Assembly: GCA_947086895.1 (NCBI GenBank)
Contig: CAMUAR010000005.1
Location: forward strand, 28,330 to 92,329
DNA: 64,000 bases
Direction: 5' to 3'
Origin: an uncultured Lachnospiraceae bacterium
GTDB taxonomy: Bacteria > Bacillota > Clostridia > Lachnospirales > Lachnospiraceae
In this document: positions 36,127 to 44,403 of the stretch, one piece after another
Layout: each line of letters starts with the position of its first letter
How positions within the stretch are numbered: the first letter of the stretch is position 1
The notes under the pieces: generated by a model
What the model was told of the DNA's origin: nothing
The model's database searches: none
Seen by the model: the letters and a program-made list of their open reading frames with translations, nothing else
Position numbers and translations under genes: made by a program

Positions 36127-36147
36127 CCCTTCTGTATCACAAAAGGG
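36127..36147 (-). repeat. Stem-loop between fliL and fliM
   Basis: CCCTTTTGT-GAT-ACAGAAGGG, a 9-bp stem (one T-G pair) with a 3-nt loop, 12 bp after the fliL stop on the minus strand. No T-run follows on that strand; a T-run does follow on the plus strand. Confidence 0.65.
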
Positions 36148-36158
36148 TTTTCACAATT

Positions 36159-36671
36159 TTAATGCATCATCGTATAATTTCCAAATACGACATCATAGAT
36201 ACACTCCGTATCATACTTCTGTTGAAGAGTCTCCAAAATCTCCTGCCGGACAATTGCTTTGCTTGTCTGGAAATTCTCGATGGTCAGCACACTGATCTTT
36301 TCCTGAATAATTTCCTTGATCAACTCTGCCTGCGGCTCGATCAATGGCTGCACCGTCTTGTAACCCTCCGCTTTCTTGTTCAGAACGACAGATGCGGTTA
36401 CCTGAGCATAATACATTCCCTCGCTGCTCGTCAAGTTGATCGGCATATTTGTACCAATCAATATTGTCTCAAGATCCGTCGCCGCAACAGCATCTTCCTC
36501 TGATGGTGGAAGCGGATTTTCAAGCTCCAGCGTAATTGCTTGACAAACCTTTGTAATCATTGTATTCATCTTCTGCGCATTTGGCAGGTAGACAAACAGC
36601 ATCAGCGCGCTCAGTGTCAAATTCACAAGCGTAGCCGCAAGTATAATGATTGTCAAAATATTTTTTTTCAT
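36159..36671 (-). CDS. fliL: Flagellar basal body protein FliL
   Basis: 170 residues with one N-terminal transmembrane helix (about 5-28) and a periplasm-facing domain. It surrounds and supports the stators. Positioned between motB and fliM. The GTG/ATG issue does not arise: ATG 36671 has GAAAGAGG upstream. Sequence conservation in FliL is low, so the call rests partly on position and topology. Confidence 0.85.
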   Translation of the reverse strand: MKKNILTIIILAATLVNLTLSALMLFVYLPNAQKMNTMITKVCQAITLELENPLPPSEEDAVAATDLETILIGTNMPINLTSSEGMYYAQVTASVVLNKKAEGYKTVQPLIEPQAELIKEIIQEKISVLTIENFQTSKAIVRQEILETLQQKYDTECIYDVVFGNYTMMH

Positions 36672-36721
36672 CTCTTAATACCTCTTTCCTGCATATCACA
36701 GCAGCTTCCTTGCCTTATGGC

Positions 36722-37537
36722 TTAATCCGAATTCAGCGAATTGTAGATACGAATCTCGATTCTGCGGTTTAACGCACGTCCTTCTTTTGTCGAATTATCA
36801 GCAATCGGCTCATACTCTCCCTTGCCAGTACATTCAATCATCGACGGGTCAAGCCCTTTGTTCGCCACAAAATACTCCGCCGCAGTATTGGCACGCGCAC
36901 TTGAAAGTTCACGGTTACTGCCATATCTGCTGCCTTTTGAAACTGGCACATTATCTGTGTGTCCGATAATTGCGATCCGGTAGCCTTCGTATCTCTTCAG
37001 GATATCACCGATTTTGGAAAATACCGGCAGCGCCGCGTTTTCTATCTGCGCGCTTCCTGTCGAATACAAGAAACTTCCGCTGATATCAATTGTGATATAC
37101 CTCCCCCCTGTCTCATCAACACCGATATCCAGATATTTATCAAGATCATACTCGCTGCTTAAATCTGAGATATCATCGTACATCTCTTCTGTTTCTTCCC
37201 GGTTCGCCTGCTCGATCTTCTCTTGAAGATCCATCACATCCTCACCTGTCTGCTCTGACTTTTGTCCCATATCGTTTAAATATTCATCCAGGTTGTTTAA
37301 CTGCGACATTCCTGTGTTAATCAACTGCCCCTCTCCGATGGAAGGGCGTCCTCCCGATGATAAACTCATTCGGTTGGAAAGCGAGTTGACCAACTCCTCC
37401 CATTTTGCCTCGTCAATATTTGACATTGAAAAGAGCAAGACGAAAAAGCAAAGAAGGAGGTTCATAAGGTCGGAGAAGGTTGCCATCCAGGCTGGCGAAC
37501 CCGGCGCTTGCTCCTCCTGCTTCTGCTTTCTAGCCAA
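36722..37537 (-). CDS. motB: Flagellar stator protein MotB
   Basis: 271 residues. After a short basic N-terminus comes one transmembrane helix with the proton-channel Asp (MATFSDLMNLLLCFF, Asp23). A linker is followed by the OmpA-like peptidoglycan-binding domain (IIGHTDNVPVS, NRELSSARA). I prefer TTG 37537 as start because it gives MARKQKQEE, as in relatives, with AAGGTGG about 8 nt upstream; GTG codons lie at 37549 and 37546. It overlaps the motA stop by 8 bases, so the stator pair is translationally coupled. Confidence 0.94.
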   Translation of the reverse strand: MARKQKQEEQAPGSPAWMATFSDLMNLLLCFFVLLFSMSNIDEAKWEELVNSLSNRMSLSSGGRPSIGEGQLINTGMSQLNNLDEYLNDMGQKSEQTGEDVMDLQEKIEQANREETEEMYDDISDLSSEYDLDKYLDIGVDETGGRYITIDISGSFLYSTGSAQIENAALPVFSKIGDILKRYEGYRIAIIGHTDNVPVSKGSRYGSNRELSSARANTAAEYFVANKGLDPSMIECTGKGEYEPIADNSTKEGRALNRRIEIRIYNSLNSD

Positions 37538-38336
37538 CTTCCTCACCACCTTCGCCCGAATTGTTGCTAAGTTCCTCTCTCATGTTAGGAGTTAAGAACG
37601 ACTTCAGCTTCTCCTCAATTACACGAGGATTCTCACCTGCCTGGATAGACAAAAGGCCTTCGACGAGAATTTCCTTCTGCCGCATCTCCGCACCGTTGTT
37701 TGCTTTCAATTTATTTGCAACCGGCGTACATATCCAGTTGGCAAGCATGGAACCATACAATGTTGTAACGAGCGCGATCGCCATGTTAGGACCTACCGTT
37801 GACATATCTTCAAGCTTTCCAAGCATATTGATCAATCCGATCAAGGTACCGATCATACCCCAGGCAGGACCTGCGGACGCCAAGTTCTCCCAAAACCCGA
37901 TGGTATCCTTATGTCTCTCCTCAATGCTCATCAGCTCCGTCTCCAGAATACTGCGCACAAGCTCAGGGTCTGTACCATCGACAATCAGCAGCAAACCTTT
38001 TTTCATAAAGGCGTCATCCATGCTGTTTGCCATCTCCTCCAACTGCAAAAGACCATCTTTTCTGGCAACATTCGACAACTTAATTACAGTCTGTATTGTC
38101 TCAAGCTCATTTGTCACCTGCACTTTAAAGATAAGAGATATGGATTTCAGTTTCGCCACATACTCGGCAATATTGGGACGCATCATCATAATTGTCATAA
38201 ATGCACCGCCGAATGTGATAAGTGCTGACTTCCAGTCGAGGAAGCCCTTCATCGCACTGACACCATCATCTGCCATGATACTGAAAACAACCAGTGCCAA
38301 GGCTACTAACATACCAACCAAAGATGCTAAATCCAT
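37530..38336 (-). CDS. motA: Flagellar stator protein MotA
   Basis: 268 residues with four transmembrane helices and the MotA motifs GMIGTLIGLINML (helix 3-4 region, includes the conserved Gly/Pro area) and VTTLYGSMLANWI. It forms the ion channel with MotB. The charged cytoplasmic loop (about 60-150) is of usual size. ATG 38336 follows GAGGTGG. The downstream motB start is inside its 3' end. Confidence 0.95.
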   Translation of the reverse strand: MDLASLVGMLVALALVVFSIMADDGVSAMKGFLDWKSALITFGGAFMTIMMMRPNIAEYVAKLKSISLIFKVQVTNELETIQTVIKLSNVARKDGLLQLEEMANSMDDAFMKKGLLLIVDGTDPELVRSILETELMSIEERHKDTIGFWENLASAGPAWGMIGTLIGLINMLGKLEDMSTVGPNMAIALVTTLYGSMLANWICTPVANKLKANNGAEMRQKEILVEGLLSIQAGENPRVIEEKLKSFLTPNMREELSNNSGEGGEEVG

Positions 38337-38368
38337 TTTTTATCCACCTCGTGTCACTTTTTTACAAT

Positions 38369-38584
38369 TTATGTATCCGATGCCTCTCCATCCTCCAACG
38401 ACGGATTCAGCAACTGCTTTCTATATAATACTACTAAATTTTTCACCTTTTGTCTACTTTCTTTTACAAATAATTTTTTACCAGTTGTCAAAGTTATCAC
38501 AGTATCTGGAATTTCCTCAATTATTTCAATTAAATCTGCATTTACCGTCAACTTCTCTCCATTCATCCTGGTTAATTCTACCAT
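38369..38584 (-). CDS. flbD: Flagellar protein FlbD
   Basis: 71-residue small protein of unknown biochemical role, regularly encoded between flgE and motA in Firmicutes. The product begins MVELTRMNGEKLTVNADLIE, the family signature. I place the start at ATG 38584 behind GGGGGATATT; a longer frame to 38671 runs through the hairpin after flgE and is not real. Downstream is motA with a 32-bp gap. Confidence 0.93.
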   Translation of the reverse strand: MVELTRMNGEKLTVNADLIEIIEEIPDTVITLTTGKKLFVKESRQKVKNLVVLYRKQLLNPSLEDGEASDT

Positions 38585-38652
38585 AATATCCCCCTGATCA
38601 CAGGCTTTAACTACCCTCACCCAAGATCGATTTCCCCTACCCGCAAAAATAC

Positions 38653-38680
38653 CCTGGCAGCATGCTAACATGCTGCCAGG
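38653..38680 (-). terminator. Strong stem-loop with T-run after flgE, inside the operon
   Basis: CCTGGCAGCATG/CATGCTGCCAGG makes a perfect 12-bp stem with a 4-nt loop, 15 bp after the flgE stop. On the minus strand it is followed by GTATTTTTGC. It has the form of an intrinsic terminator yet lies mid-operon, so it probably lets only part of the transcripts pass on to flbD and later genes. Confidence 0.7.
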
Positions 38681-38694
38681 CTTAATTTAGACTA

Positions 38695-40167
38695 CTAACG
38701 CTTCAGATTAATCAGTTCCTCCAACAATGTATCCGAAGTTGTGATAATTCTGGAATTCGCCTGGAATCCTCTCTGAGTTGTAATCATTTCTGTAAACTCG
38801 TTCGCAAGATCAACGTTTGACATCTCAAGAACGCCGGGTGTAAATTTTCCTCCAGTCGCGGTAATATCCTTTCCGATACCATCGAAACTTCCTGAGTTCT
38901 GTGTTACTGCATACATATTGTTACCGATCGCTTCAAGACCTGCTGGGTTTGCAAATTTTGCCACTGCAATCTGTCCAAGCAGCAACTGATCGCCGTTATC
39001 ATAAGTTCCGTAAATTTTACCTGCTTTATCAATGCTGAGACCAGACATATTTCCGACCGGCTTACCTGCACCGATCGCAACATTATCCTTGCTTCCGCGA
39101 ATCCCTTCAAGCGTTGTTGTACCGCTCTGGGAAAACATCGTCAACGCGGAAAAATCAAGATTAACCGGAACATAAGGTCCGCCTTCCTGAACCATCTGGA
39201 ACGTGATGGATGTATTGTTTTCCTCATCGCCGTCACCGCCGGTCACGCTGACAAAACGACCTGATTCAGAATTGAAAGACAGAATAATTCCGCCGTCATC
39301 CTCAATGGTAATCTCTCCGGTCTCCTCATTTACTTCCGGCTGTATATCTGTTCCATTGATGTTAAACGTAATGGACGACTGGGAATACTGAACATTTCCT
39401 TCTTCGTCTGTCTCTTTATTGACAAAAACGGAATTTCCTTTCTCGTCATACACGTTTGCAAGTGACACGCTGTAGTTGTTGGTTGTTCCACCCTCCTCAT
39501 CGCCGTCCGCAGGCCGTCTGATTCGGAACGCCGCCGTAAACAAATTTCCGAGATTATCATAGAATTGTACATTCGCCAAACGTCCCTCCGCATCCGGTGC
39601 AAGCAATGTGTCGTTCTTGTCGATATTTCCGCTCAAATGAGTGTTTTTTGTCGCCTCTGGCTCCGCAAACAGCTTATCCGCAGACATAACACGCAGAGGT
39701 GAAACTGTGTCTGGTTTGCAGACACTTAAATCATCCTCACTTACCTGCCATCCCATAACAAGCGCTCCCGAAGGGGTGCATAGATTTCCGTTCGCGTCCA
39801 CATTAAACGAACCTGCTTTTGTAAAATAATTTGCATTATTGCTCTTCACAATAAAAAATGTATCACCCTCGATCATCAAATCGGACCAGCCGTCTGTTCT
39901 CTGAGTACCACCTGTATCTGTAATCTTTGTTGTGATCGATGCAACATTTGCGCCAAGACCAATCTGCATTGCGTTCATACCTGCTGCGCCTGTCACTGCA
40001 TTTGGTCCGGTTGCTGCGCTTGTTGTCTGATAGAGGATATCAGAAAATGTAACGGAACTGCTTTTAAAACCAATGGTGTTTACGTTCGCAATATTATTAC
40101 CAATAACATCCATCTTTGTCTGGTGTACTCTCAATCCGGATACCCCGGAATACAATGCTCGCATCAT
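38695..40167 (-). CDS. flgE: Flagellar hook protein FlgE
   Basis: 490 residues. The N-terminal rod/hook motif MRALYSGVSGLRVHQTKMD with GNNIANVNTIGFK and the C-terminal helix (NVDLANEFTEMITTQRGFQA) flank a variable central region (about 80-400) that forms the surface domains. It builds the hook after FlgD capping. Start at ATG 40167 or the adjacent ATG 40164, both behind AAGGAGG. Two tandem stem-loops lie just upstream and a terminator-like hairpin just downstream, bracketing the gene. Confidence 0.95.
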   Translation of the reverse strand: MMRALYSGVSGLRVHQTKMDVIGNNIANVNTIGFKSSSVTFSDILYQTTSAATGPNAVTGAAGMNAMQIGLGANVASITTKITDTGGTQRTDGWSDLMIEGDTFFIVKSNNANYFTKAGSFNVDANGNLCTPSGALVMGWQVSEDDLSVCKPDTVSPLRVMSADKLFAEPEATKNTHLSGNIDKNDTLLAPDAEGRLANVQFYDNLGNLFTAAFRIRRPADGDEEGGTTNNYSVSLANVYDEKGNSVFVNKETDEEGNVQYSQSSITFNINGTDIQPEVNEETGEITIEDDGGIILSFNSESGRFVSVTGGDGDEENNTSITFQMVQEGGPYVPVNLDFSALTMFSQSGTTTLEGIRGSKDNVAIGAGKPVGNMSGLSIDKAGKIYGTYDNGDQLLLGQIAVAKFANPAGLEAIGNNMYAVTQNSGSFDGIGKDITATGGKFTPGVLEMSNVDLANEFTEMITTQRGFQANSRIITTSDTLLEELINLKR

Positions 40168-40192
40168 AACGAAATAACCTCCTTAATGTATC

Positions 40193-40241
40193 CCCGGCTT
40201 CTGTCAGTCAGCCGGGACCGCTTCCAATAAGGTCCAGCGGT
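40193..40241 (-). repeat. Two tandem stem-loops before flgE
   Basis: ACCGCT/AGCGGT (40217-40241) and CCCGGCT/AGCCGGG (40193-40216) abut one another in the gap between the TIGR02530 gene and flgE. The latter ends only about 6 nt before the flgE ribosome binding site. Neither has a T-run. They may protect the 5' end of a processed flgE message. Confidence 0.6.
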
Positions 40242-40254
40242 TCTGCCATATTTT

Positions 40255-40644
40255 CTAACTGATCACTGCTCCGTCAATATTCGTAAATATTTTATCTTCA
40301 TTTCCCGCAACTGCCGTCACAACAATATTGCTGCGGGTATTTACAATAAATGCGTAGCTATCAACCATCACAAGAGATTCGACAATTCCTTTCTCTGACG
40401 CCCGCAAAGCTCCCGCCTCAAGTCTTTTTACCTGCTCGCTTGACAAGTCGATGCTTCTGCTCGCAAGTCTCTCGTTTGCATGTTTTGAGAAACGAAGCGC
40501 AGTGGTTTCCTTGCCCTTTTCTCCAAGGATCTGCTCAAAAGATCTGCCTGTCGTTTCCGCAGCCGGGTTTTTTCCAGACTTTTGCAAAAGAAGCTGACTT
40601 CTCATTTGTTCGATCGAATTAAAACTGTTCTTTATCTGGTTCAG
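40255..40644 (-). CDS. TIGR02530-family flagellar operon protein, likely CTG start
   Basis: 129 residues with the family core FSKHANERLASRSIDLS and AFIVNTRSNIVVTAVAG. Such proteins are found between flgD and flgE in Firmicutes; the role is unknown. The reading frame's first ATG (40605) would cut off NQIKNSFNSIEQ, which family members have. The best start is CTG 40644, 6 nt after GGGGGG; an ATT two codons upstream is the alternative. No ATG, GTG or TTG lies there in frame. The function may touch hook assembly by context only. Confidence 0.8.
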   Translation of the reverse strand: MNQIKNSFNSIEQMRSQLLLQKSGKNPAAETTGRSFEQILGEKGKETTALRFSKHANERLASRSIDLSSEQVKRLEAGALRASEKGIVESLVMVDSYAFIVNTRSNIVVTAVAGNEDKIFTNIDGAVIS

Positions 40645-40656
40645 AAAAATCCCCCC
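40642..40656 (-). promoter_or_regulatory. Ribosome binding site deciding a CTG start
   Basis: Minus-strand GGGGGG, then ATTTTT, then CTG (40642-40644). This is the only well-placed Shine-Dalgarno for the TIGR02530 gene; none precedes the internal ATG at 40605. Confidence 0.6.
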
Positions 40657-40744
40657 TTGTTCCGGTTTAAAGTTATCTAAAAATCTAAGACATTGTTTCT
40701 ATCTTTTTTCTTGCAGCATTTTTGACATAGAAATTCATAAAAAA

Positions 40745-41575
40745 TTACTCTGTTGGTGGGTTTTTGTCTTTATCGTTGTCCTCGTCCTCCTCATCCTTTG
40801 AATCATCTGGTTTTTCCGGCTTCTCTGGCTCCGGCTCCACCTTAGAGTTGACTACATTGACCGTAATCTTATCTTCTACAGTTGTGTAATCTTCATCGTT
40901 AAACACAACCGCAACCGCATAGCTGCCGTCCGGCAGTTTCTCAAATGCCTTGCCGTAAATAGTAAGCCTGCTTCCATCCAATTTGAAATGTTCTTTGTCA
41001 ATCACTTTATCGTTAATTACAAGCGCAACTTCATCCGCAGAATATTCGCCCTCGCCCATATTTAACGTTACCTGATAAAATCCTGGCGCATCTGCATCAT
41101 ATGTAAACTTATAGCTATCCTTAATTCCAGGAACACACGCTTTTTTCACATAACTGTCATCCATTACAGCATACAGGTCTTCCAGATCATAAAGTTTTCC
41201 ATCAACATATAACTGTACACTGCTGCCAGATGCATTTACATACTGTACTTTACCTGTAACCTGCTTATTGCCTCCCGTCTCATCCTCCACATTGAGTATA
41301 ACATCTTTCCCAATCAATGAGAATGCCTGCGATTTCTCGTAAGTTGCATTTAAATTCTGAAGCTGCTCAAGCTGCGAGAATGTTGCAAGCTGTGCCACAA
41401 ACTGCGTATCGTCCTGCGGATTTAACGGATCCTGATTTTTCATCTGGCATACAAGAAGCTGCAAAAACGCATCTTTGCCAAGTTCTGATGTCCCTTTTCT
41501 GTCCTTTTCCGTCGTCGTAATCGCATTGTTCGCATCTTGCAAAACACCATTAACCACCTTTCCAACGAGTGCCAT
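40745..41575 (-). CDS. flgD: Flagellar hook capping protein FlgD
   Basis: 276 residues. The conserved N-terminal part (FLQLLVCQMKNQDPLNPQDD, given here by its core, and QLATFSQLEQLQNLN) precedes a FlgD Ig-like / FlgD-tudor region (about 90-235). The C-terminus ends in an unusual Pro/Asp/Glu/Lys tail (EPEPEKPEKPDDSKDEEDED) of about 30 residues that core FlgD proteins lack. It caps the growing hook. ATG 41575 follows AAAGGAGG. Confidence 0.93.
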   Translation of the reverse strand: MALVGKVVNGVLQDANNAITTTEKDRKGTSELGKDAFLQLLVCQMKNQDPLNPQDDTQFVAQLATFSQLEQLQNLNATYEKSQAFSLIGKDVILNVEDETGGNKQVTGKVQYVNASGSSVQLYVDGKLYDLEDLYAVMDDSYVKKACVPGIKDSYKFTYDADAPGFYQVTLNMGEGEYSADEVALVINDKVIDKEHFKLDGSRLTIYGKAFEKLPDGSYAVAVVFNDEDYTTVEDKITVNVVNSKVEPEPEKPEKPDDSKDEEDEDNDKDKNPPTE

Positions 41576-41629
41576 AATCCTCCTTTCCGGCAGAATGCTC
41601 TGCTCAAATCCATCTGTATCCCTATCCCG

Positions 41630-43006
41630 CTATGCGGTATAGTCCACTTGGTTGCCGCTCTGTACCATCATGTTTGGAGCGATCTCTTCCTCTTCGTTTG
41701 TTCCGCTTAACACTCCAGCATTTTCAATAGAAATATTTCTGCGCTGCTGACGTCCGCCCTGCGGCTGACCACTTGACGCACCGTCGCGCTGCGAAAAACC
41801 AAAATCGGAAACTGTGACCTCGATCGCGTCAACCTTAAGCCCCTGCTTTTCTAAGTTCTCTCGAAGAGTGACAAGCTGACTCTCTATCGCCTGCCTTGCA
41901 AGTTCTGTCTGTGCTGTAAAACGCGCTGTCATCGCTCCGTGCTGGGAAATAATATTTAAGCTGACCTTTCCTAAACTCTCCGGTGTGAGAGTGATCTCCA
42001 TTGAGGTTTTTGCCGGGCTTATCACAACCCTGACCTTCTCAAGAATCTGATCTGCAATCTCACGGATCTGCGCCGCTACATCTACACGCTCAAACTCCAC
42101 CTGCACATCCTCTCCCTGTGCTGCTGATGCCACAAGATTTAAAAATTGATCTGCCTGTGAGACTGACGTGTCTGCACGACCATCCTGCCTGCCTGCTTCC
42201 TGCTTTGTGCCTGTATTGTCCTCCCCGGTTTCCTTTACCGCCTCAAATTGAAATGTACTTTCCTTTTCTGCGATATTGCTGTTATCCTTCACTGCTTTGT
42301 TATCTTCCGCCACAACCGGTTTATTCTCCGGCTGCTCTGCAACGTTAAGCTCCTGTGTTAAAAGCTCTGCAAACTCCGGCTGCTCTTTTAACAAACTTGT
42401 AAGTTCCTGGGGGGTCGTTCCCGCCTCTTCAAAAATTTCCTGCACCTTGTTTACAAGTTCAGAAAACTTTCCAGCAAGATTGCTGTCAATCAAAAATGCG
42501 CTTGTGTCTGTCTCGCCGGAAACAGCAAGTACCAGCTGTTGCAGCTGCGGTGTAGACATAAGATCCATCATACACATTCCCAGCTGTTCCATCGCCCGCA
42601 CAAGCTCTTCCTCCGTTAAACCGAGCGTCTCCATAACCGCCTTGCGGATATCGTTGAGTACACCCTTAATCAAGGTCTTTAGCTCTGTGCCAGCACAATC
42701 CTGCATCTCTGTTTCTACCAGTTTTTCCTCACCGGTGTTTGGCATTTCCTCCTGGTTCTTTACACCGTTCGGTTTCCCGTCTTTTCCAGGTTCCACTTGA
42801 TTTGCAGTATCTGTGTTTTTTTGTACAACGTCATTTGTTGGTGCATTTCCCTGTGGCTGACTGCCGACCGTTTTTTTGTTCTGTGCAGAAAGACTGGAGG
42901 ATATCATATCAGAAAATGAACCATTTCCTGAACTTTTCCCTGACACATTCCCCCTGCGCGGAGCTGACGCCTGCAGCCAAGAAGCTGCACTTACTCCTGT
43001 TGTCAT
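41630..43006 (-). CDS. fliK: Flagellar hook-length control protein FliK
   Basis: 458 residues. Long low-complexity N-terminal and central region (Gln/Glu/Asn/Thr-rich) followed by the conserved C-terminal domain (about 320-430) with LTPESLGKVSLNI, which interacts with FlhB to stop hook export. Start at ATG 43006 with AGGAGG upstream; a longer frame to 43060 passes through a large inverted repeat and is not favoured. It lies between a motE-like gene and flgD, the standard position. Confidence 0.9.
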   Translation of the reverse strand: MTTGVSAASWLQASAPRRGNVSGKSSGNGSFSDMISSSLSAQNKKTVGSQPQGNAPTNDVVQKNTDTANQVEPGKDGKPNGVKNQEEMPNTGEEKLVETEMQDCAGTELKTLIKGVLNDIRKAVMETLGLTEEELVRAMEQLGMCMMDLMSTPQLQQLVLAVSGETDTSAFLIDSNLAGKFSELVNKVQEIFEEAGTTPQELTSLLKEQPEFAELLTQELNVAEQPENKPVVAEDNKAVKDNSNIAEKESTFQFEAVKETGEDNTGTKQEAGRQDGRADTSVSQADQFLNLVASAAQGEDVQVEFERVDVAAQIREIADQILEKVRVVISPAKTSMEITLTPESLGKVSLNIISQHGAMTARFTAQTELARQAIESQLVTLRENLEKQGLKVDAIEVTVSDFGFSQRDGASSGQPQGGRQQRRNISIENAGVLSGTNEEEEIAPNMMVQSGNQVDYTA

Positions 43007-43041
43007 AACTAGTTCCTCCTTTCCAGTTAAATTTTTGCGCC

Positions 43042-43127
43042 AGATGTATGGGCAGTCCAAAACGGCTCATACACTAGATCTATATGATTGGCACCAGGAG
43101 CGAAAGACTCCTACTGCCCATACATCT
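43042..43127 (-). repeat. 15-bp inverted repeat spanning motE end and fliK leader
   Basis: AGATGTATGGGCAGT (43042-43056) and its exact complement (43113-43127) frame 56 bp that contain a smaller stem, AGGAG-TCTTTCG-CTCCT. One arm encodes the last residues of the motE-like protein (MYGQ). Confidence 0.75.
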
Positions 43128-43899
43128 CCCTTTCAATCTCGTTTTTCTTCTCCTCATTCATATCAGCGATCTTCTGCATAATATGCGCCGCGTACAGCGA
43201 ATCCATCTTCTGCATAATCGCCGCCGCATCCGCCACCTTCATACAAAGCAGATAATCCGCCACAAGATCCATGCTGGCAGTCATCTCCTCCAAAATCGCT
43301 GCCGCATTGCCCGGCTTCATTGTAGACAGCCTCTTTGCCTCGGTTTGAATCGCTTCATCATACTGCATTCTCTGAATTACCTGACGGTAAATCTCCTCCG
43401 CTGTCGTCGGATTTATTCCCTCATAAAATATTTTATACTCTTCAATATCAGGAGCTTTCGGGTTAAACACCACCTGCCGGTCAAACAGTCTCTCCCTCTC
43501 TGCAAATGCAATCTGCTGATCCTCAAACGTTTTTAACCGCTGATTTTCCGCCTGCAAATCATCAATCTGTCTTAAATACCTGGAAGCATCCGAGGACAGA
43601 GCATCGTTCTCTCTCTCCAGTTCCTTAATTCGCTCCATCATCTCTTCCATACTGTCATAAGGATAATTTTCCTCCCACGCCTTCTGTTCATCCGACACGC
43701 TTGGAAGCAAATATTTTAACACCGGCACATCCTTAAACATTGGTCTTAAACTTGTGCCGAGATTTCCCACATCCATCTTAATCAAAAATGCAAAGGTCAC
43801 CAGCCAGACCAAAAGCAAAAGCAGCACAATCAAGAAGGAAATCAATTTCCCTCCGCCCTTCTTATCATCCTGGTTCGCATTCCTATTTTTCTTCGGCAT
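43111..43899 (-). CDS. MotE/YlxF-like flagellar protein (FlbB family)
   Basis: 262 residues. One transmembrane helix near the N-terminus (about 17-40), a coiled coil (about 85-150), and a C-terminal MgtE-N-like domain with repeats of AAAILEEM and DAAAIMQKMD. Relatives include MotE, a chaperone for the stator protein MotC, and YlxF in Bacillus. The gene lies between fliJ and fliK, as ylxF does in Bacillus, so a flagellar role is supported by position and by family. Specific partner is not known here. Confidence 0.8.
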   Translation of the reverse strand: MPKKNRNANQDDKKGGGKLISFLIVLLLLLVWLVTFAFLIKMDVGNLGTSLRPMFKDVPVLKYLLPSVSDEQKAWEENYPYDSMEEMMERIKELERENDALSSDASRYLRQIDDLQAENQRLKTFEDQQIAFAERERLFDRQVVFNPKAPDIEEYKIFYEGINPTTAEEIYRQVIQRMQYDEAIQTEAKRLSTMKPGNAAAILEEMTASMDLVADYLLCMKVADAAAIMQKMDSLYAAHIMQKIADMNEEKKNEIEREMYGQ

Positions 43900-43914
43900 G
43901 TCTATACCCCTTTC

Positions 43915-44373
43915 CTATTCCTCCGCTGCGGCAGTTTTAGCACCCCGCCGGTAGCTTACCAGTTCGTCGATCTCCTTGCGCTCCTCCGCCCCCATCACTA
44001 TAAGATATTCTGCAAACGCCTTTTCGCGCAGCTTTTCATGCATCTTTCTCTCCTGCATCGCCTGCTTTAATCGGTACATGGCGGCCTCGACATTCTGCTC
44101 CGCTTTTGTCACTTGCACAGTCTGCTGGCGAATCAGCAGCTTCATCGTCTCAATAGCGTCCTGTCCATATTTTAATTCCAGCACATCAAGCCTCTTTCCG
44201 ACATTGTCTCTCAATCGGTTCTCATACCCTTCTTTGCGCCGTTTTAACTCCTCAAGTTTCTCATACTCCGCATTTAATCTTGCTTGTGCCTGCGCGTAAT
44301 TCGCGCGCTCCTGCTCCTCAAGTTTCTCTTTTATATCAAGGATGCTCTGCATAGAATACTGAAATTTCTTCAA
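43915..44373 (-). CDS. fliJ: Flagellar export chaperone FliJ, TTG start
   Basis: 152 residues, almost wholly coiled coil (Glu/Lys/Arg/Gln-rich, YAQAQARLNAEYEKLEELKR near 25-45). FliJ links the FliI ATPase to FlhA and escorts substrates. The best start is TTG 44373, 6 nt after AGGAGGG, giving MKKFQYSMQSILDIKEKLEE, as in relatives; the ATG at 44379 is only one or two bases from the same Shine-Dalgarno and gives an extra Met-Val. A longer frame to 44394 is out. It follows fliI. Confidence 0.9.
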   Translation of the reverse strand: MKKFQYSMQSILDIKEKLEEQERANYAQAQARLNAEYEKLEELKRRKEGYENRLRDNVGKRLDVLELKYGQDAIETMKLLIRQQTVQVTKAEQNVEAAMYRLKQAMQERKMHEKLREKAFAEYLIVMGAEERKEIDELVSYRRGAKTAAAEE

Positions 44374-44403
44374 GACCATCCCTCCTGCCAGCAATCAATC
44401 CTT

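Noticed and set aside
37561..38586. Plus-strand open frame of 341 residues over motA
   Set aside because: Antisense to a well conserved motA with transmembrane motifs; long opposite frames arise from codon bias, and it has no ribosome binding site or family features.
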